A stretch of DNA of 11,862 bases from the NCBI GenBank assembly GCA_041178545.1, contig JBEGVB010000110.1:1-11862 (forward strand), given 5' to 3'. Below are positions 5,990-11,862 of this stretch, piece after piece (the first letter of the stretch is position 1; each line of letters starts with the position of its first letter). This DNA comes from JBEATZ01 sp041178545 (lineage in GTDB: Bacteria; Planctomycetota; UBA1135; UBA2386). The notes below the pieces were generated by a model. That model saw only the letters and a list, made by a program, of their open reading frames with translations. It did not search any database and was not told the DNA's origin. A program made the translations under genes and the position numbers.

Positions 5990-6850
5990 TCAGCGATTGC
6001 CACCCTGGGCCGGTGCCTCGTCGCCGCGCGGCGGCTCGAGTGCGCGTTCGACCCGATGCAGCCGTTCCGCCTTCCTTGGCCCCGCGTCAGCCGAGAGCGC
6101 GAGGGCCGCTGCCTCGATCCACGCGGCTTTGGCCACTGGGTCCGTTGCCCGTTCTGCCTGGCCGAGCAACCAGTCCCAGCGCGCCACCGGCCGCACCGCG
6201 TACCACGTGGCCGAGAACGCCAGCGCCGCGACGGCGAGCGCGAAGGCGCGCGGCACGGGTCCACGGCCACGGTCGAGCAGGAAGAAGGTCACGGCGAACC
6301 CGCCCAGGAGGCCGCCCACGTGTGCGGTGTTGCTCACGCCGGGGAGCAGCATGCCAAGCACGAGGTTGGTGACGATGAGGCCGATGAGCTGGCGCGGCCC
6401 ATCGTGGTCGAGGAAGGAGAACAGGTGCCTGCCTGCGCGCATGTTGCGCACGAGGGCTGCTCCCATCATCCCGAACAGCGCGCCGGAACCGCCCACGCAC
6501 AGCGCACGCGGGTCGCCGAGCAGGCAGAAGAGCACGGCACCGCCGAGGGCTCCCGCCAGGTAGATCACCAGGAACCGCCACCATCCGTAGGCGCGCTCGA
6601 GCATCGGCCCGAGCCACACCAGCATCATGGTGTTGAAGACGAGGTGCACGATTCCGCCGTGCAGCACCGAGTAGGTGAGCAGTCGCCACGGCTCGCCGCC
6701 GGCCACGTCGAGGCCACGGAGGGCCCCGAGCTCGTGCAGACGCCCACTGCTGGGGTCCAGTCCTCCCGAGAGGAATGCCATCGTCACGTAGCCGAGTGCC
6801 AGCAGGTGGGTGACCGGTGCCTCGTTCGCGCTGTCGAGCAGGTTCCTCAC
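5990..6850 (-). CDS. Rhomboid family intramembrane serine protease
   Basis: A 286-residue integral membrane protein with six core helices. The catalytic Ser is in G-G-S-G-A-L-F-G (S122) and the catalytic His in N-T-A-H-V-G-G-L-L-G-G (H177). H-L-V-F-N (69-73) supplies the conserved His and the oxyanion-hole Asn. W-R-L-L-T-Y-S-V-L-H-G (55-65) is the typical segment before the first catalytic helix. Rhomboids cut transmembrane substrates inside the bilayer. After about residue 225 there is a cytosolic helical tail (A-E-R-A-T-D-P-V-A-K-A-A-W-I-E-A-A-A-L-A-L) resembling a TPR-like helix pair. Start: GTG 6850, overlapping the TGA of the upstream TPR gene by 4 nt (GTGA), which suggests coupled translation and a shared task. 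The stop lies 8 nt from the end of gltX. Confidence 0.93.
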   Translation of the reverse strand: MRNLLDSANEAPVTHLLALGYVTMAFLSGGLDPSSGRLHELGALRGLDVAGGEPWRLLTYSVLHGGIVHLVFNTMMLVWLGPMLERAYGWWRFLVIYLAGALGGAVLFCLLGDPRALCVGGSGALFGMMGAALVRNMRAGRHLFSFLDHDGPRQLIGLIVTNLVLGMLLPGVSNTAHVGGLLGGFAVTFFLLDRGRGPVPRAFALAVAALAFSATWYAVRPVARWDWLLGQAERATDPVAKAAWIEAAALALSADAGPRKAERLHRVERALEPPRGDEAPAQGGNR

Positions 6851-7629
6851 CGTCCCAGCCTCCGCAGGGCAGCGCGTGCGCGCGCGCGGTACCAGGCCTG
6901 TTGTGGGTCGAGGCGCTTGCCTGCACCCCAGTGGGTGGCAGCTGCGAAGGCCGACCTTGCTTCGTCGCGATCGCCAGTTGCCAGCAGGGCGCGGCCCAGC
7001 ACGAAGGAGGACTCGGGGCTGCCACCGTGCGCGAGGTCGTGGGCACGCAGCTCGACCACTGCATCGGCATCGCGCCCCATGGCGTGGAGCACCGACCCGA
7101 GCGCCAGCCGGGCCTGGCCGAAGCCGTGTGCCGGGTCGCGGGCCACCACGCCGCCGAGCTCGGCTGCAGCGAGCGGCAGCTGGCCCACCTGGCGCAGCGC
7201 GAGGCCGAGCTGCCAGCGGGCCGCCAGGTGCTCCGGGTCCAGCTCGACGGCGCGCAGCAGGTGGGGCAGGGCGGTGCGCGCATCTCCCATCCCGAGCGCG
7301 AGGCGCCCTGCCTCCAGCTGACGCGCGGCGGTCTCCAGCTGGCGCAACTCGAACTGCAGGTTGCGCAGCCGGGTGCGGTCACCGGACATCGACTGCCGCA
7401 AGCGGTGCCACTGGAGCCGCAGGCCCGGCAGGAACGGCGGGTGGACGAGCGCGGCAACCGCAGTGCACGCGAGCAGGGCGAGTCCGGTCCACGACGCGCC
7501 CTCGCGCAGCCTCAGGTCCCATGCCACCGCGGTCACGGGTGACTGCAGCAGCAACAGTTCGAGCACGAGTGGCCACAGGGCAAGGGCCCAGAGCAGCAAC
7601 AATGCGGTGGCCCGGATCGAGACGCCCAC
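6847..7629 (-). CDS. Membrane-anchored tetratricopeptide-repeat protein
   Basis: With the start chosen here the protein has 260 residues. Two hydrophobic helices come first (about 6-28, L-L-L-L-W-A-L-A-L-W-P-L-V-L-E-L, and about 45-65, L-A-L-L-A-C-T-A-V-A-A-L). A basic and coiled-coil-like linker follows (about 70-103). From about 104 to 233 there are three to four TPR-type helix pairs, including G-D-A-R-T-A-L-P-H-L-L-R-A-V-E-L-D-P, A-R-W-Q-L-G-L-A-L-R-Q-V-G and V-L-G-R-A-L-L-A-T-G-D-R-D-E-A. TPR arrays bind partner proteins, and a membrane-anchored one directly before a rhomboid could present or recruit substrates. Start: GTG 7629 leaves a 65-nt gap to the divergent S41 gene. The frame is open to GTG 7716, but that start would overlap the S41 coding region, and the extra 29 residues are low-quality. 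No Shine-Dalgarno site is seen for either. Confidence 0.8.
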   Translation of the reverse strand: MGVSIRATALLLLWALALWPLVLELLLLQSPVTAVAWDLRLREGASWTGLALLACTAVAALVHPPFLPGLRLQWHRLRQSMSGDRTRLRNLQFELRQLETAARQLEAGRLALGMGDARTALPHLLRAVELDPEHLAARWQLGLALRQVGQLPLAAAELGGVVARDPAHGFGQARLALGSVLHAMGRDADAVVELRAHDLAHGGSPESSFVLGRALLATGDRDEARSAFAAATHWGAGKRLDPQQAWYRARARAALRRLGR

Positions 7630-7683
7630 GAGCGGATGTTGGCGGTTCGCCGGCCACTCGGCAAGTGCTGCTCCCGGCTGGGG

Positions 7684-7689
7684 TACCCT
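7684..7689 (+). promoter_or_regulatory. Candidate -10 box (TACCCT) of the S41 peptidase gene
   Basis: TACCCT ends 5 nt before ATG 7695, in a 65-nt divergent intergenic stretch with no Shine-Dalgarno site. No -35 is evident 16-18 nt upstream. The same hexamer is the -10 I propose for tRNA-Ala. The short spacing would give a leaderless or nearly leaderless transcript. Confidence 0.25.
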
Positions 7690-7694
7690 CTGGC

Positions 7695-8876
7695 ATGATC
7701 CGGTTGGGGACCGCACTGGCGTTCGTCGCCTTGCTGAGCACGGGATCTGCCGAGGGTGGCAGGGACCGGCCCGGCCGTCTGTTCGACCGGGTGGTGCAGG
7801 CCCTCGCTACCGGCCATTGCGATGCCGAGTTCAGGCTCCACGTGCTGCCCGACCTCGCCACCGACCACGCCGAGCGCGATGCAGAAGCCCGCACTGCGGC
7901 GCAGCAGCGCGAGTCGGTGCGCCGCTTCCTGTCGATGCTGCCCTACAGCCACCTGATGCTCTGCTCCCGCACGGCATGGGAGCGGATGGAGGCAGACGTG
8001 GTGGGCGACTCGTACCCCATGTTCGGGATGGTGCTGGAACAGCGGGGAGGCCGCTGGTTCGCCGCGTCCGTCCTCGACGGCGGGCCCGCCGCCCGCGAGG
8101 GCATCCGCCAGGGCGACGAGGTGGTGGCGATCGGCGACCAAGTGCCCGGCTCGAGCACGCTGGTCGACTGGCCGGTGCGCGACGCGGCCGTGGGCGGCCA
8201 GAACATGCACGGCCTGCTGGTGCCGGAGGAAGGCTACGTCTCACTCCGCATCCGAGCGCGCAGTGCCGGTGGAGCCTTCCTGTACCCGGTGGAGACCATC
8301 ACCGTGGAGGCCGAGGAGTACTCGCTGCAACGTGCCTCGGAGGCAAGCATCGGCTTGCTCGACCTCGACGGCAGGAAGGTCCTCCACGTGCGCCTCTGGA
8401 TGGTCGTGCACATGCACACCGGACAGATGCTCGCCGAGGCGATGGCCCGCCACCCGCAGGCCGAGGCACTCGTGCTCGACCTCAGGGGCTCGGGCGGCAG
8501 TGCGGCCGAGTGTGCACGCATCCTGCAGGTGCTCGAACGATCCGTCCACGGCACTGGCATGCCGCTCGTGGCACTCGTCGACGGCGAGACGCGGAGCGCG
8601 AAGGAGATCCTCGCGCACGAGATCCAGCGGCGGCAGCTGGGCCTGCTGGTCGGTCGCCGCACTGCAGGCGCGCTGCTGGCAGCGAGCTTCGTGCCGGTGG
8701 GACCCGAGGAGATGCTCATGCTGCCCCACGCGCGGCTCGGCGCGCTCTCCGCCGCCGTCGAGGGCAGGGGCATCCGCCCCGACGTCGAGGTGCGGTGGGA
8801 CCGTTCGTCGGGCGGGACCGACCTCGTCCGCAACGAGGCGCTCAAGCAGACGTCGCTGTTGCTGCAGGGGCGCTGA
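7695..8876 (+). CDS. Exported PDZ-containing S41 family peptidase with atypical active site
   Basis: A 393-residue protein with a signal peptide (residues 1-19, hydrophobic L-G-T-A-L-A-F-V-A-L-L, likely cut after G-S-A). A helical region at 25-100 is followed by a PDZ-like domain at about 105-175 (A-S-V-L-D-G-G-P-A-A-R-E-G-I-R-Q-G-D-E-V-V-A-I-G). The S41 core at about 215-365 has L-D-L-R-G-S-G-G-S (261-269), then T-R-S-A-K-E-I-L-A with the presumed nucleophile S301, and later V-G-R-R-T-A-G-A. In C-terminal processing proteases such as Tsp the base is a Lys 25 residues after the Ser. Here that position is A326, and a Lys instead sits at 303. It may use another mechanism, as tricorn- and IRBP-like members do, or be inactive. 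It is divergent from the TPR/rhomboid operon and is convergent with the dioxygenase gene, 1 nt apart. Confidence 0.85.
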   Translation: MIRLGTALAFVALLSTGSAEGGRDRPGRLFDRVVQALATGHCDAEFRLHVLPDLATDHAERDAEARTAAQQRESVRRFLSMLPYSHLMLCSRTAWERMEADVVGDSYPMFGMVLEQRGGRWFAASVLDGGPAAREGIRQGDEVVAIGDQVPGSSTLVDWPVRDAAVGGQNMHGLLVPEEGYVSLRIRARSAGGAFLYPVETITVEAEEYSLQRASEASIGLLDLDGRKVLHVRLWMVVHMHTGQMLAEAMARHPQAEALVLDLRGSGGSAAECARILQVLERSVHGTGMPLVALVDGETRSAKEILAHEIQRRQLGLLVGRRTAGALLAASFVPVGPEEMLMLPHARLGALSAAVEGRGIRPDVEVRWDRSSGGTDLVRNEALKQTSLLLQGR

Positions 8877-8877
8877 C

Positions 8878-9690
8878 TCAGCGGGTGCTGGCGCGTGCAC
8901 TCGCGGCGATGGCTGCGAGGACGTCAGCTGCATCGTTGTGCGAGTGGGTGAACCCCATGGCGCGTTCGGCCGCCACGGTGGCCCTGCTGCGGAAGGCGAC
9001 CACGTAACCGCGCCGCCAACGGGAGCTCTCGTTGCCACCGCTGCCGTGCAGCGCGCGCTCGTGGTGCACGGTGGCGTCGCCGCGCCGCAGCCGCGCCGGC
9101 GCGAGCTGGTCCTGTTGCGGGTCGACGCGCGCTGCCAGCACGTGGCTCCGGTCGCGGTCGCCGTGGAACGGCAGGTGGGGGCGCAGCCGCGGCTCGCGGT
9201 GGGAACCCTGCACGAACTGCAGGCAGCCGTTGTCGAGGTCGACGTCGTCCAGTGCGAGCCAGAACGACGCAGTGCGGGTGTCGGGCAGGTCGGGCCAGTA
9301 CGCGAGGTCCTGGTGCCAGTGGAACACGGCACCCGGCTTGTGCGGGGGCTTTGCCACCACCTGGTCGTAGTCGAGCTCCATGTCCGGGCCCCACAGCTGT
9401 GCACTCACGTGTGCGGCCCGCTGCTCGTAGACGTTGCCGGCGAGGGACGGCAGGTAGCGCCGCGGCAGCATCACGTTGAGGATCTCGTACTCCTCCACGG
9501 GACGCGCGTAGTCACCCGACATGTCGCAGTAGTCGCGTCCTGCGACGGGCACCTCGCGCCGCAGCAGCCGCCAGCACGCCGCCTCGAGGGCGTCGAGCTC
9601 CGCGCCGGTGACGAACCCCGGCAGGTGGGCCCATCCCTCGCGTTGGAAGCTGTCGCGCTGCGCCCTGGAGAGCTCGTACTGGTGGTTCAT
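8878..9690 (-). CDS. Phytanoyl-CoA dioxygenase (PhyH) family Fe(II)/2-oxoglutarate oxygenase
   Basis: A 270-residue protein of the PhyH family, non-heme iron enzymes that hydroxylate small molecules with O2 and 2-oxoglutarate. The N-terminus (F-Q-R-E-G-W-A-H-L-P-G-F-V, 15-27) is the standard opening. The iron-binding H-x-D is H126-Q-D128 in F-H-W-H-Q-D-L-A-Y-W. The distal His is H215 in A-L-H-G-S-G-G-N-E-S, followed by Arg residues (224, 226, 227), one of which should hold 2-oxoglutarate. W-L-A-L-D-D-V-D-L-D-N-G-C-L-Q-F-V-Q-G-S-H (144-164) is also highly characteristic. The substrate is unknown, since this family covers secondary metabolites, halogenation and modified osmolytes as well as lipids. 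Start: ATG 9690 overlaps the GalT stop as ATGA. It is the last gene of the operon and ends 1 nt from the S41 stop. Confidence 0.93.
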   Translation of the reverse strand: MNHQYELSRAQRDSFQREGWAHLPGFVTGAELDALEAACWRLLRREVPVAGRDYCDMSGDYARPVEEYEILNVMLPRRYLPSLAGNVYEQRAAHVSAQLWGPDMELDYDQVVAKPPHKPGAVFHWHQDLAYWPDLPDTRTASFWLALDDVDLDNGCLQFVQGSHREPRLRPHLPFHGDRDRSHVLAARVDPQQDQLAPARLRRGDATVHHERALHGSGGNESSRWRRGYVVAFRSRATVAAERAMGFTHSHNDAADVLAAIAASARASTR

Positions 9691-10616
9691 GGTTGCCTCG
9701 TCGCGTCGCCGAGCCCCTTGCGGAGCCTGGAGGCCGACAGCTCGGGCGGGACCGAGTTGATGTACATGTCGCCGCCCAGCTCGAGCCCCGCCATCTGCCC
9801 GGTGCGCGGCTGGAGCTCGAAGTGCCAGTGGAAGCGACCGGCCGGAACGCGGTGCAGCCACAGGTTCCATGCCGGGTTGGCGAGCCCGTGCTGCACGGCG
9901 CGGAAGAGTGCGTGGAGTGCGGCGGCAAGGGACTCGACGTCGGTGGCGAGGAAGTCGTCTGCACAGTCCCGCGGCAGCAGCCACGTCTCGTGGGGGAGTC
10001 GCGGTACCGCAGGTGCGACCACGGCATGGTGCGCCGAGCGGAACACCGTGCGCCCGTCCGCGTCGGCCGTCGCGAGGTCCGCGCACCACGGACACGCTGC
10101 CAGTTCCTGCGCGCAGCGTTGTTCCAGCTGCAGCCGCGGTGGCAGCGCCGGGAGTCCGAGCAACTGGCTGTGGTTGTGTGCGATCGAGGCCCCCGCGAGC
10201 GCACCCACGTTCTTGAACAGGAAGGCGCAGCGCACGCCCGGCAGCGACTCGAGGAATCGGATCCGTTGCTGCCACGTGCGCACGGCATCGCGCCAGGTCG
10301 CCTCGCCGAGGTCGCCGGGCTGGGTGGCGTGCACCCTGCCCTCCGCGACCACCTCGTGGTGCGCGCCCGCAGGGTACTTGTTGGGGAAGGCGCGCACGTC
10401 CCACCCGGGATGGTCCGGCGCGGTTCCCGGGTCGCGCACGGCAGCCAACTCGGGCGGCGTCTCGTGTTCTGCGCCCTGGCAGAAGGGGCACGTGCGGTCG
10501 CCTTGCGCGCCGAGGGTGTGGATGGGCCGCTGCTGGCGCTGTGGCGCCATCAGCACCGGCCTGCCGGTGGTGGGCTCCACCAGGGTGCGGGGCGCGGTCT
10601 CGGCGGGGTCCACCAT
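9687..10616 (-). CDS. GalT-type nucleotidylyltransferase (galactose-1-phosphate uridylyltransferase family)
   Basis: A 309-residue HIT-superfamily enzyme of the GalT family, which swaps UMP between UDP-glucose and a hexose-1-phosphate through a uridylyl-His intermediate. C43-P-F-C46 with T-P-P-E after it, a His in H-H-E-V-V (86-87) and H147 match the four zinc ligands of E. coli GalT (C52, C55, H115, H164). H-N-H-S-Q (147-151) is the active-site H-x-H-x-Q with H149 as nucleophile. N-K-Y-P, C-P-W-C (175-178) and F-H-W-H-F-E (262-267) also fit. The central motif has Asn where classical GalT has Pro, so a different sugar or nucleotide (as in ADP-glucose phosphorylase relatives) is possible. No other Leloir genes are visible. 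Start: ATG 10616 has TATGGT 7 nt upstream, while ATG 10628 is in frame. It follows the lipoprotein gene by 31 nt and overlaps phyH by 4 nt. Confidence 0.82.
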   Translation of the reverse strand: MVDPAETAPRTLVEPTTGRPVLMAPQRQQRPIHTLGAQGDRTCPFCQGAEHETPPELAAVRDPGTAPDHPGWDVRAFPNKYPAGAHHEVVAEGRVHATQPGDLGEATWRDAVRTWQQRIRFLESLPGVRCAFLFKNVGALAGASIAHNHSQLLGLPALPPRLQLEQRCAQELAACPWCADLATADADGRTVFRSAHHAVVAPAVPRLPHETWLLPRDCADDFLATDVESLAAALHALFRAVQHGLANPAWNLWLHRVPAGRFHWHFELQPRTGQMAGLELGGDMYINSVPPELSASRLRKGLGDATRQP

Positions 10617-10623
10617 GCCGCGC

Positions 10624-10629
10624 ACCATA
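10624..10629 (-). promoter_or_regulatory. Candidate -10 box (TATGGT) for the galT-like gene
   Basis: On the minus strand TATGGT ends 7 nt before ATG 10616 and overlaps the alternative ATG 10628. It fits TANNNT, but I see no good -35, so an internal leaderless promoter is only suggested. Confidence 0.25.
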
Positions 10630-10647
10630 GCGGGCGCGCGGTCGGTT

Positions 10648-11034
10648 TCACTCCAGCACGCGCACGGCAGCAGCCCCCGGGAAGAGCAGCTGTGGCGTGC
10701 GGGGCGGCTGGTCTGCGCTCCCGTACGCACGGTACCTGCAGCGCAGCACCAGCGTCCCGCAGTCCCACGGCGCGAGCAGCTCGCGACCGCCGTGGCCGTG
10801 GCGCTCGCCCACGACTGCCGGCGACGTGCCCAGCTCGTACACGGTGAGGTCCGGACCGGAGGCAGGGGCCACCAGCCACCGTTCGGTCCCGGCCGTGAAC
10901 CGGTACTCCACCTCGACCAGCCGCTCCTCGAACCGAGGCCACTCGGCGTGTGGCATCACCGAGCATGCAGCGGCTGCCAACGACGCACAGAGTGCGCTGG
11001 CGATCCTGCGGGCCGGTCCTAGATTGGGCTCCAT
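10648..11034 (-). CDS. Small putative lipoprotein of unknown function
   Basis: A 128-residue protein with an export signal: basic P-A-R-R, hydrophobic I-A-S-A-L-C-A-S-L-A-A-A-A-C ending at C24. A-A-A-C is a loose lipobox, so lipid attachment is possible but not certain. The remaining ~100 residues look all-beta (V-E-V-E-Y-R-F-T, W-L-V-A-P, L-T-V-Y-E-L, T-L-V-L-R-C-R-Y-R-A-Y) with two further Cys at 92 and 99. I recognise no family. Start: ATG 11034 is the only in-frame ATG before the signal that does not run deep into the divergent gene. It shares the CCATGG palindrome with that gene's start, and no Shine-Dalgarno site is seen. It is first in a minus-strand run, 31 nt before galT. A separate galT promoter would uncouple them. 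Confidence 0.65.
   Translation of the reverse strand: MEPNLGPARRIASALCASLAAAACSVMPHAEWPRFEERLVEVEYRFTAGTERWLVAPASGPDLTVYELGTSPAVVGERHGHGGRELLAPWDCGTLVLRCRYRAYGSADQPPRTPQLLFPGAAAVRVLE
11020..11025 (+). promoter_or_regulatory. Candidate -10 box (TAGATT) of the propeller-protein gene
   Basis: TAGATT fits TANNNT and ends exactly 7 nt before ATG 11033, so transcription could begin at or next to the start codon. The upstream match (CTGGCG at 10997-11002, 17-nt spacer) is a weak -35. The box lies inside the signal-peptide codons of the opposite gene. Confidence 0.35.
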
Positions 11035-11862
11035 GGCGAGTGGTCTTGCCGTGCGCGCGAACCTGATGTGCATCACGTATACCGCGGGGCGCGGGCGCGT
11101 GCTGCTGTTCGACCTCGTGGAGCGCAGGCCGATCCTCGAACTTGCCGTGCCTGCGGGTGCGTCTGGCTTCTCGGATGCGACGGCTGTCGCAGTCGACGAC
11201 CGGTTCCACGTCCACGTCGTCGACACCCACAACCAACTCGTCCGCTCGTACAGCGCGTTCGGTCGTCACCTCGGCGACCTCGGCGCGGGCACCGGGAGAG
11301 GGACCGCGCTGGACCGTCCCCATGCCATTGCCGCGCACGGCGACCGGCTCTACGTGGGGTGCGGCGACGGCCGCCTGCGCCGGGGAGTGCAGGTGCTGCA
11401 CCGCGACGGCCCCGTGCTGCGGCCGTTGCTGCCGCAGGGCGACACCGAGGGCTGGTTCGGCGCCCCGCGCGGCATCTGGGTGGATGCGCAGGGCATCCTG
11501 GTGGCAGACACGCTCCACGGCCTCGTGCTGCGCTACCGCCCCGACGGGAGCTACCTCGCGAGCGTGCGCATGCGCACCGCCACCGACCCCGCGCAGGCAG
11601 GGTTCCTCCCGGTGTCGGTGTGCCGGCTCGCGGACGGGACCCTGCTGGTGGCCCTTGCCGACGGCACATTGCGTGCCTTCCGCCCCGACGGGGAGCGCAT
11701 GGCCCTGCCGCAGGCCTTCCTGCCGCTGCGAGACGTGGTGGCATTCACTGCCGACGAGCGCGGCACGCTGTACGTGCTGGACCTGCACGGGGAGCGCGTC
11801 CTGCGGCACGACCCCGCGGCGGGGGAGTGCACGGCGGTCCTGCTGCCCGAGCAGGCCCTCGA
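11033..11862 (+). CDS. NHL-repeat / beta-propeller protein (N-terminal part)
   Basis: An open frame of 276 codons runs off the right edge. It shows repeated blade-like segments: V-A-V-D-D-R-F-H-V-H-V-V-D-T-H-N-Q-L-V at 52-70, A-I-A-A-H-G-D-R-L-Y-V-G at 98-109, G-I-W-V-D-A-Q-G-I-L-V-A-D-T at 147-160, V-C-R-L-A-D-G-T-L-L-V-A-L at 196-208 and D-E-R-G-T-L-Y-V-L-D at 241-250. Each is followed by a turn and a strand such as V-L-R-Y-R-P-D-G. The D/G-rich turn with h-x-V-x-D and the partner strand are those of NHL or SMP-30-like propellers, which act as binding scaffolds or as lactonase-type enzymes. There is no signal peptide, so it is probably cytoplasmic. Start: ATG 11033 has TAGATT 7 nt upstream. 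ATG 11066 is the alternative and would free it from overlap with the divergent gene. Confidence 0.75.
   Translation, partial: MASGLAVRANLMCITYTAGRGRVLLFDLVERRPILELAVPAGASGFSDATAVAVDDRFHVHVVDTHNQLVRSYSAFGRHLGDLGAGTGRGTALDRPHAIAAHGDRLYVGCGDGRLRRGVQVLHRDGPVLRPLLPQGDTEGWFGAPRGIWVDAQGILVADTLHGLVLRYRPDGSYLASVRMRTATDPAQAGFLPVSVCRLADGTLLVALADGTLRAFRPDGERMALPQAFLPLRDVVAFTADERGTLYVLDLHGERVLRHDPAAGECTAVLLPEQAL

Noticed and set aside
4412..7321. 969-codon open frame on the plus strand
   Set aside because: It overlaps gltX in another frame and the rhomboid and TPR genes in antisense. Its translation is Arg/Pro/Gly-rich with no domain, as usual for a shadow frame in G+C-rich DNA.
7630..7716. Longer TPR protein starting at GTG 7716
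   Set aside because: It would put the start inside the divergent S41 coding region and add 29 residues with no hydrophobic or TPR character. GTG 7629 places the first membrane helix near the N-terminus. The longer form cannot be excluded.
8878..10491. 537-residue minus-strand frame that would extend PhyH upstream
   Set aside because: The added part is the shadow of the GalT-like gene. The PhyH family N-terminus begins right after ATG 9690, which overlaps the GalT stop.
8263..11022. 919-codon plus-strand open frame
   Set aside because: It is a shadow of the S41, PhyH, GalT and lipoprotein genes. It shows no recognisable motif and has low-complexity Arg/Ser/Ala composition.
1..11862. CRISPR array, insertion sequence, phage or defence island
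   Set aside because: I found no spaced direct repeats beyond the 18-bp tandem repeat, no transposase or integrase motifs and no nuclease-helicase or toxin-antitoxin pairs. The only tRNA-linked hint of exchange is the doubtful ORF at 3294.

Overview
The window is dense, strongly G+C-rich bacterial chromosome (about 70 % by eye). It carries 13 supported protein genes, one doubtful small ORF and one tRNA. The mix of genes (a Regnase-type NYN nuclease, an ABC1 kinase with two C-terminal membrane helices, a rhomboid beside a membrane TPR protein, an S41 peptidase, a PhyH dioxygenase and an NHL-type propeller) and the scarcity of good Shine-Dalgarno sites suggest a Gram-negative-type, GC-rich lineage. 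Planctomycetota is my best guess. This is an inference from gene style, not from a marker gene, and other GC-rich phyla remain possible. There is no phage, IS, CRISPR or recognisable defence locus, so the region looks like ordinary chromosome.

Layout, left to right. (1) Positions 3-311 are the C-terminus of an ABC-transporter family-5 substrate-binding protein, followed at 362-874 by a stand-alone NYN/PIN ribonuclease, both on the plus strand. (2) On the minus strand, 3186-875 is a two-gene operon: a helical phasin-like protein followed, through an ATGA overlap, by an ABC1/UbiB-family atypical kinase. (3) 3187-3769 has no certain protein gene. It holds tRNA-Ala(GGC) on the minus strand with a promoter and an intrinsic terminator, plus a small plus-strand ORF with a signal-like start and an 18-bp in-frame tandem repeat. 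(4) 3770-5981, plus strand: a histidine phosphatase and then glutamyl-tRNA synthetase. (5) 7629-5990, minus strand: a membrane-anchored TPR protein coupled by a GTGA overlap to a rhomboid protease. (6) 7695-8876, plus strand: a secreted PDZ/S41 peptidase with an atypical active site. (7) 11034-8878, minus strand: a small putative lipoprotein, a GalT-type nucleotidylyltransferase and a PhyH-type Fe(II)/2-oxoglutarate dioxygenase, the last two coupled by ATGA. (8) 11033 to the window end, plus strand: the N-terminal part of an NHL/beta-propeller protein.

Packing is extreme. The three operon junctions are 4-nt stop/start overlaps. The convergent pairs end 0, 1 and 8 nt apart. One divergent pair (11033/11034) shares a single CCATGG as both start codons. 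Several genes lack a Shine-Dalgarno site but have a TANNNT-like box 5-7 nt before the start, which suggests leaderless transcripts. Functionally, the rhomboid/TPR and S41 genes form a small envelope-proteolysis cluster. The phasin-like/ABC1 pair and the GalT/PhyH pair are the two operons whose partnership is not obvious and most worth testing. I see no clear previously undescribed multi-gene system.
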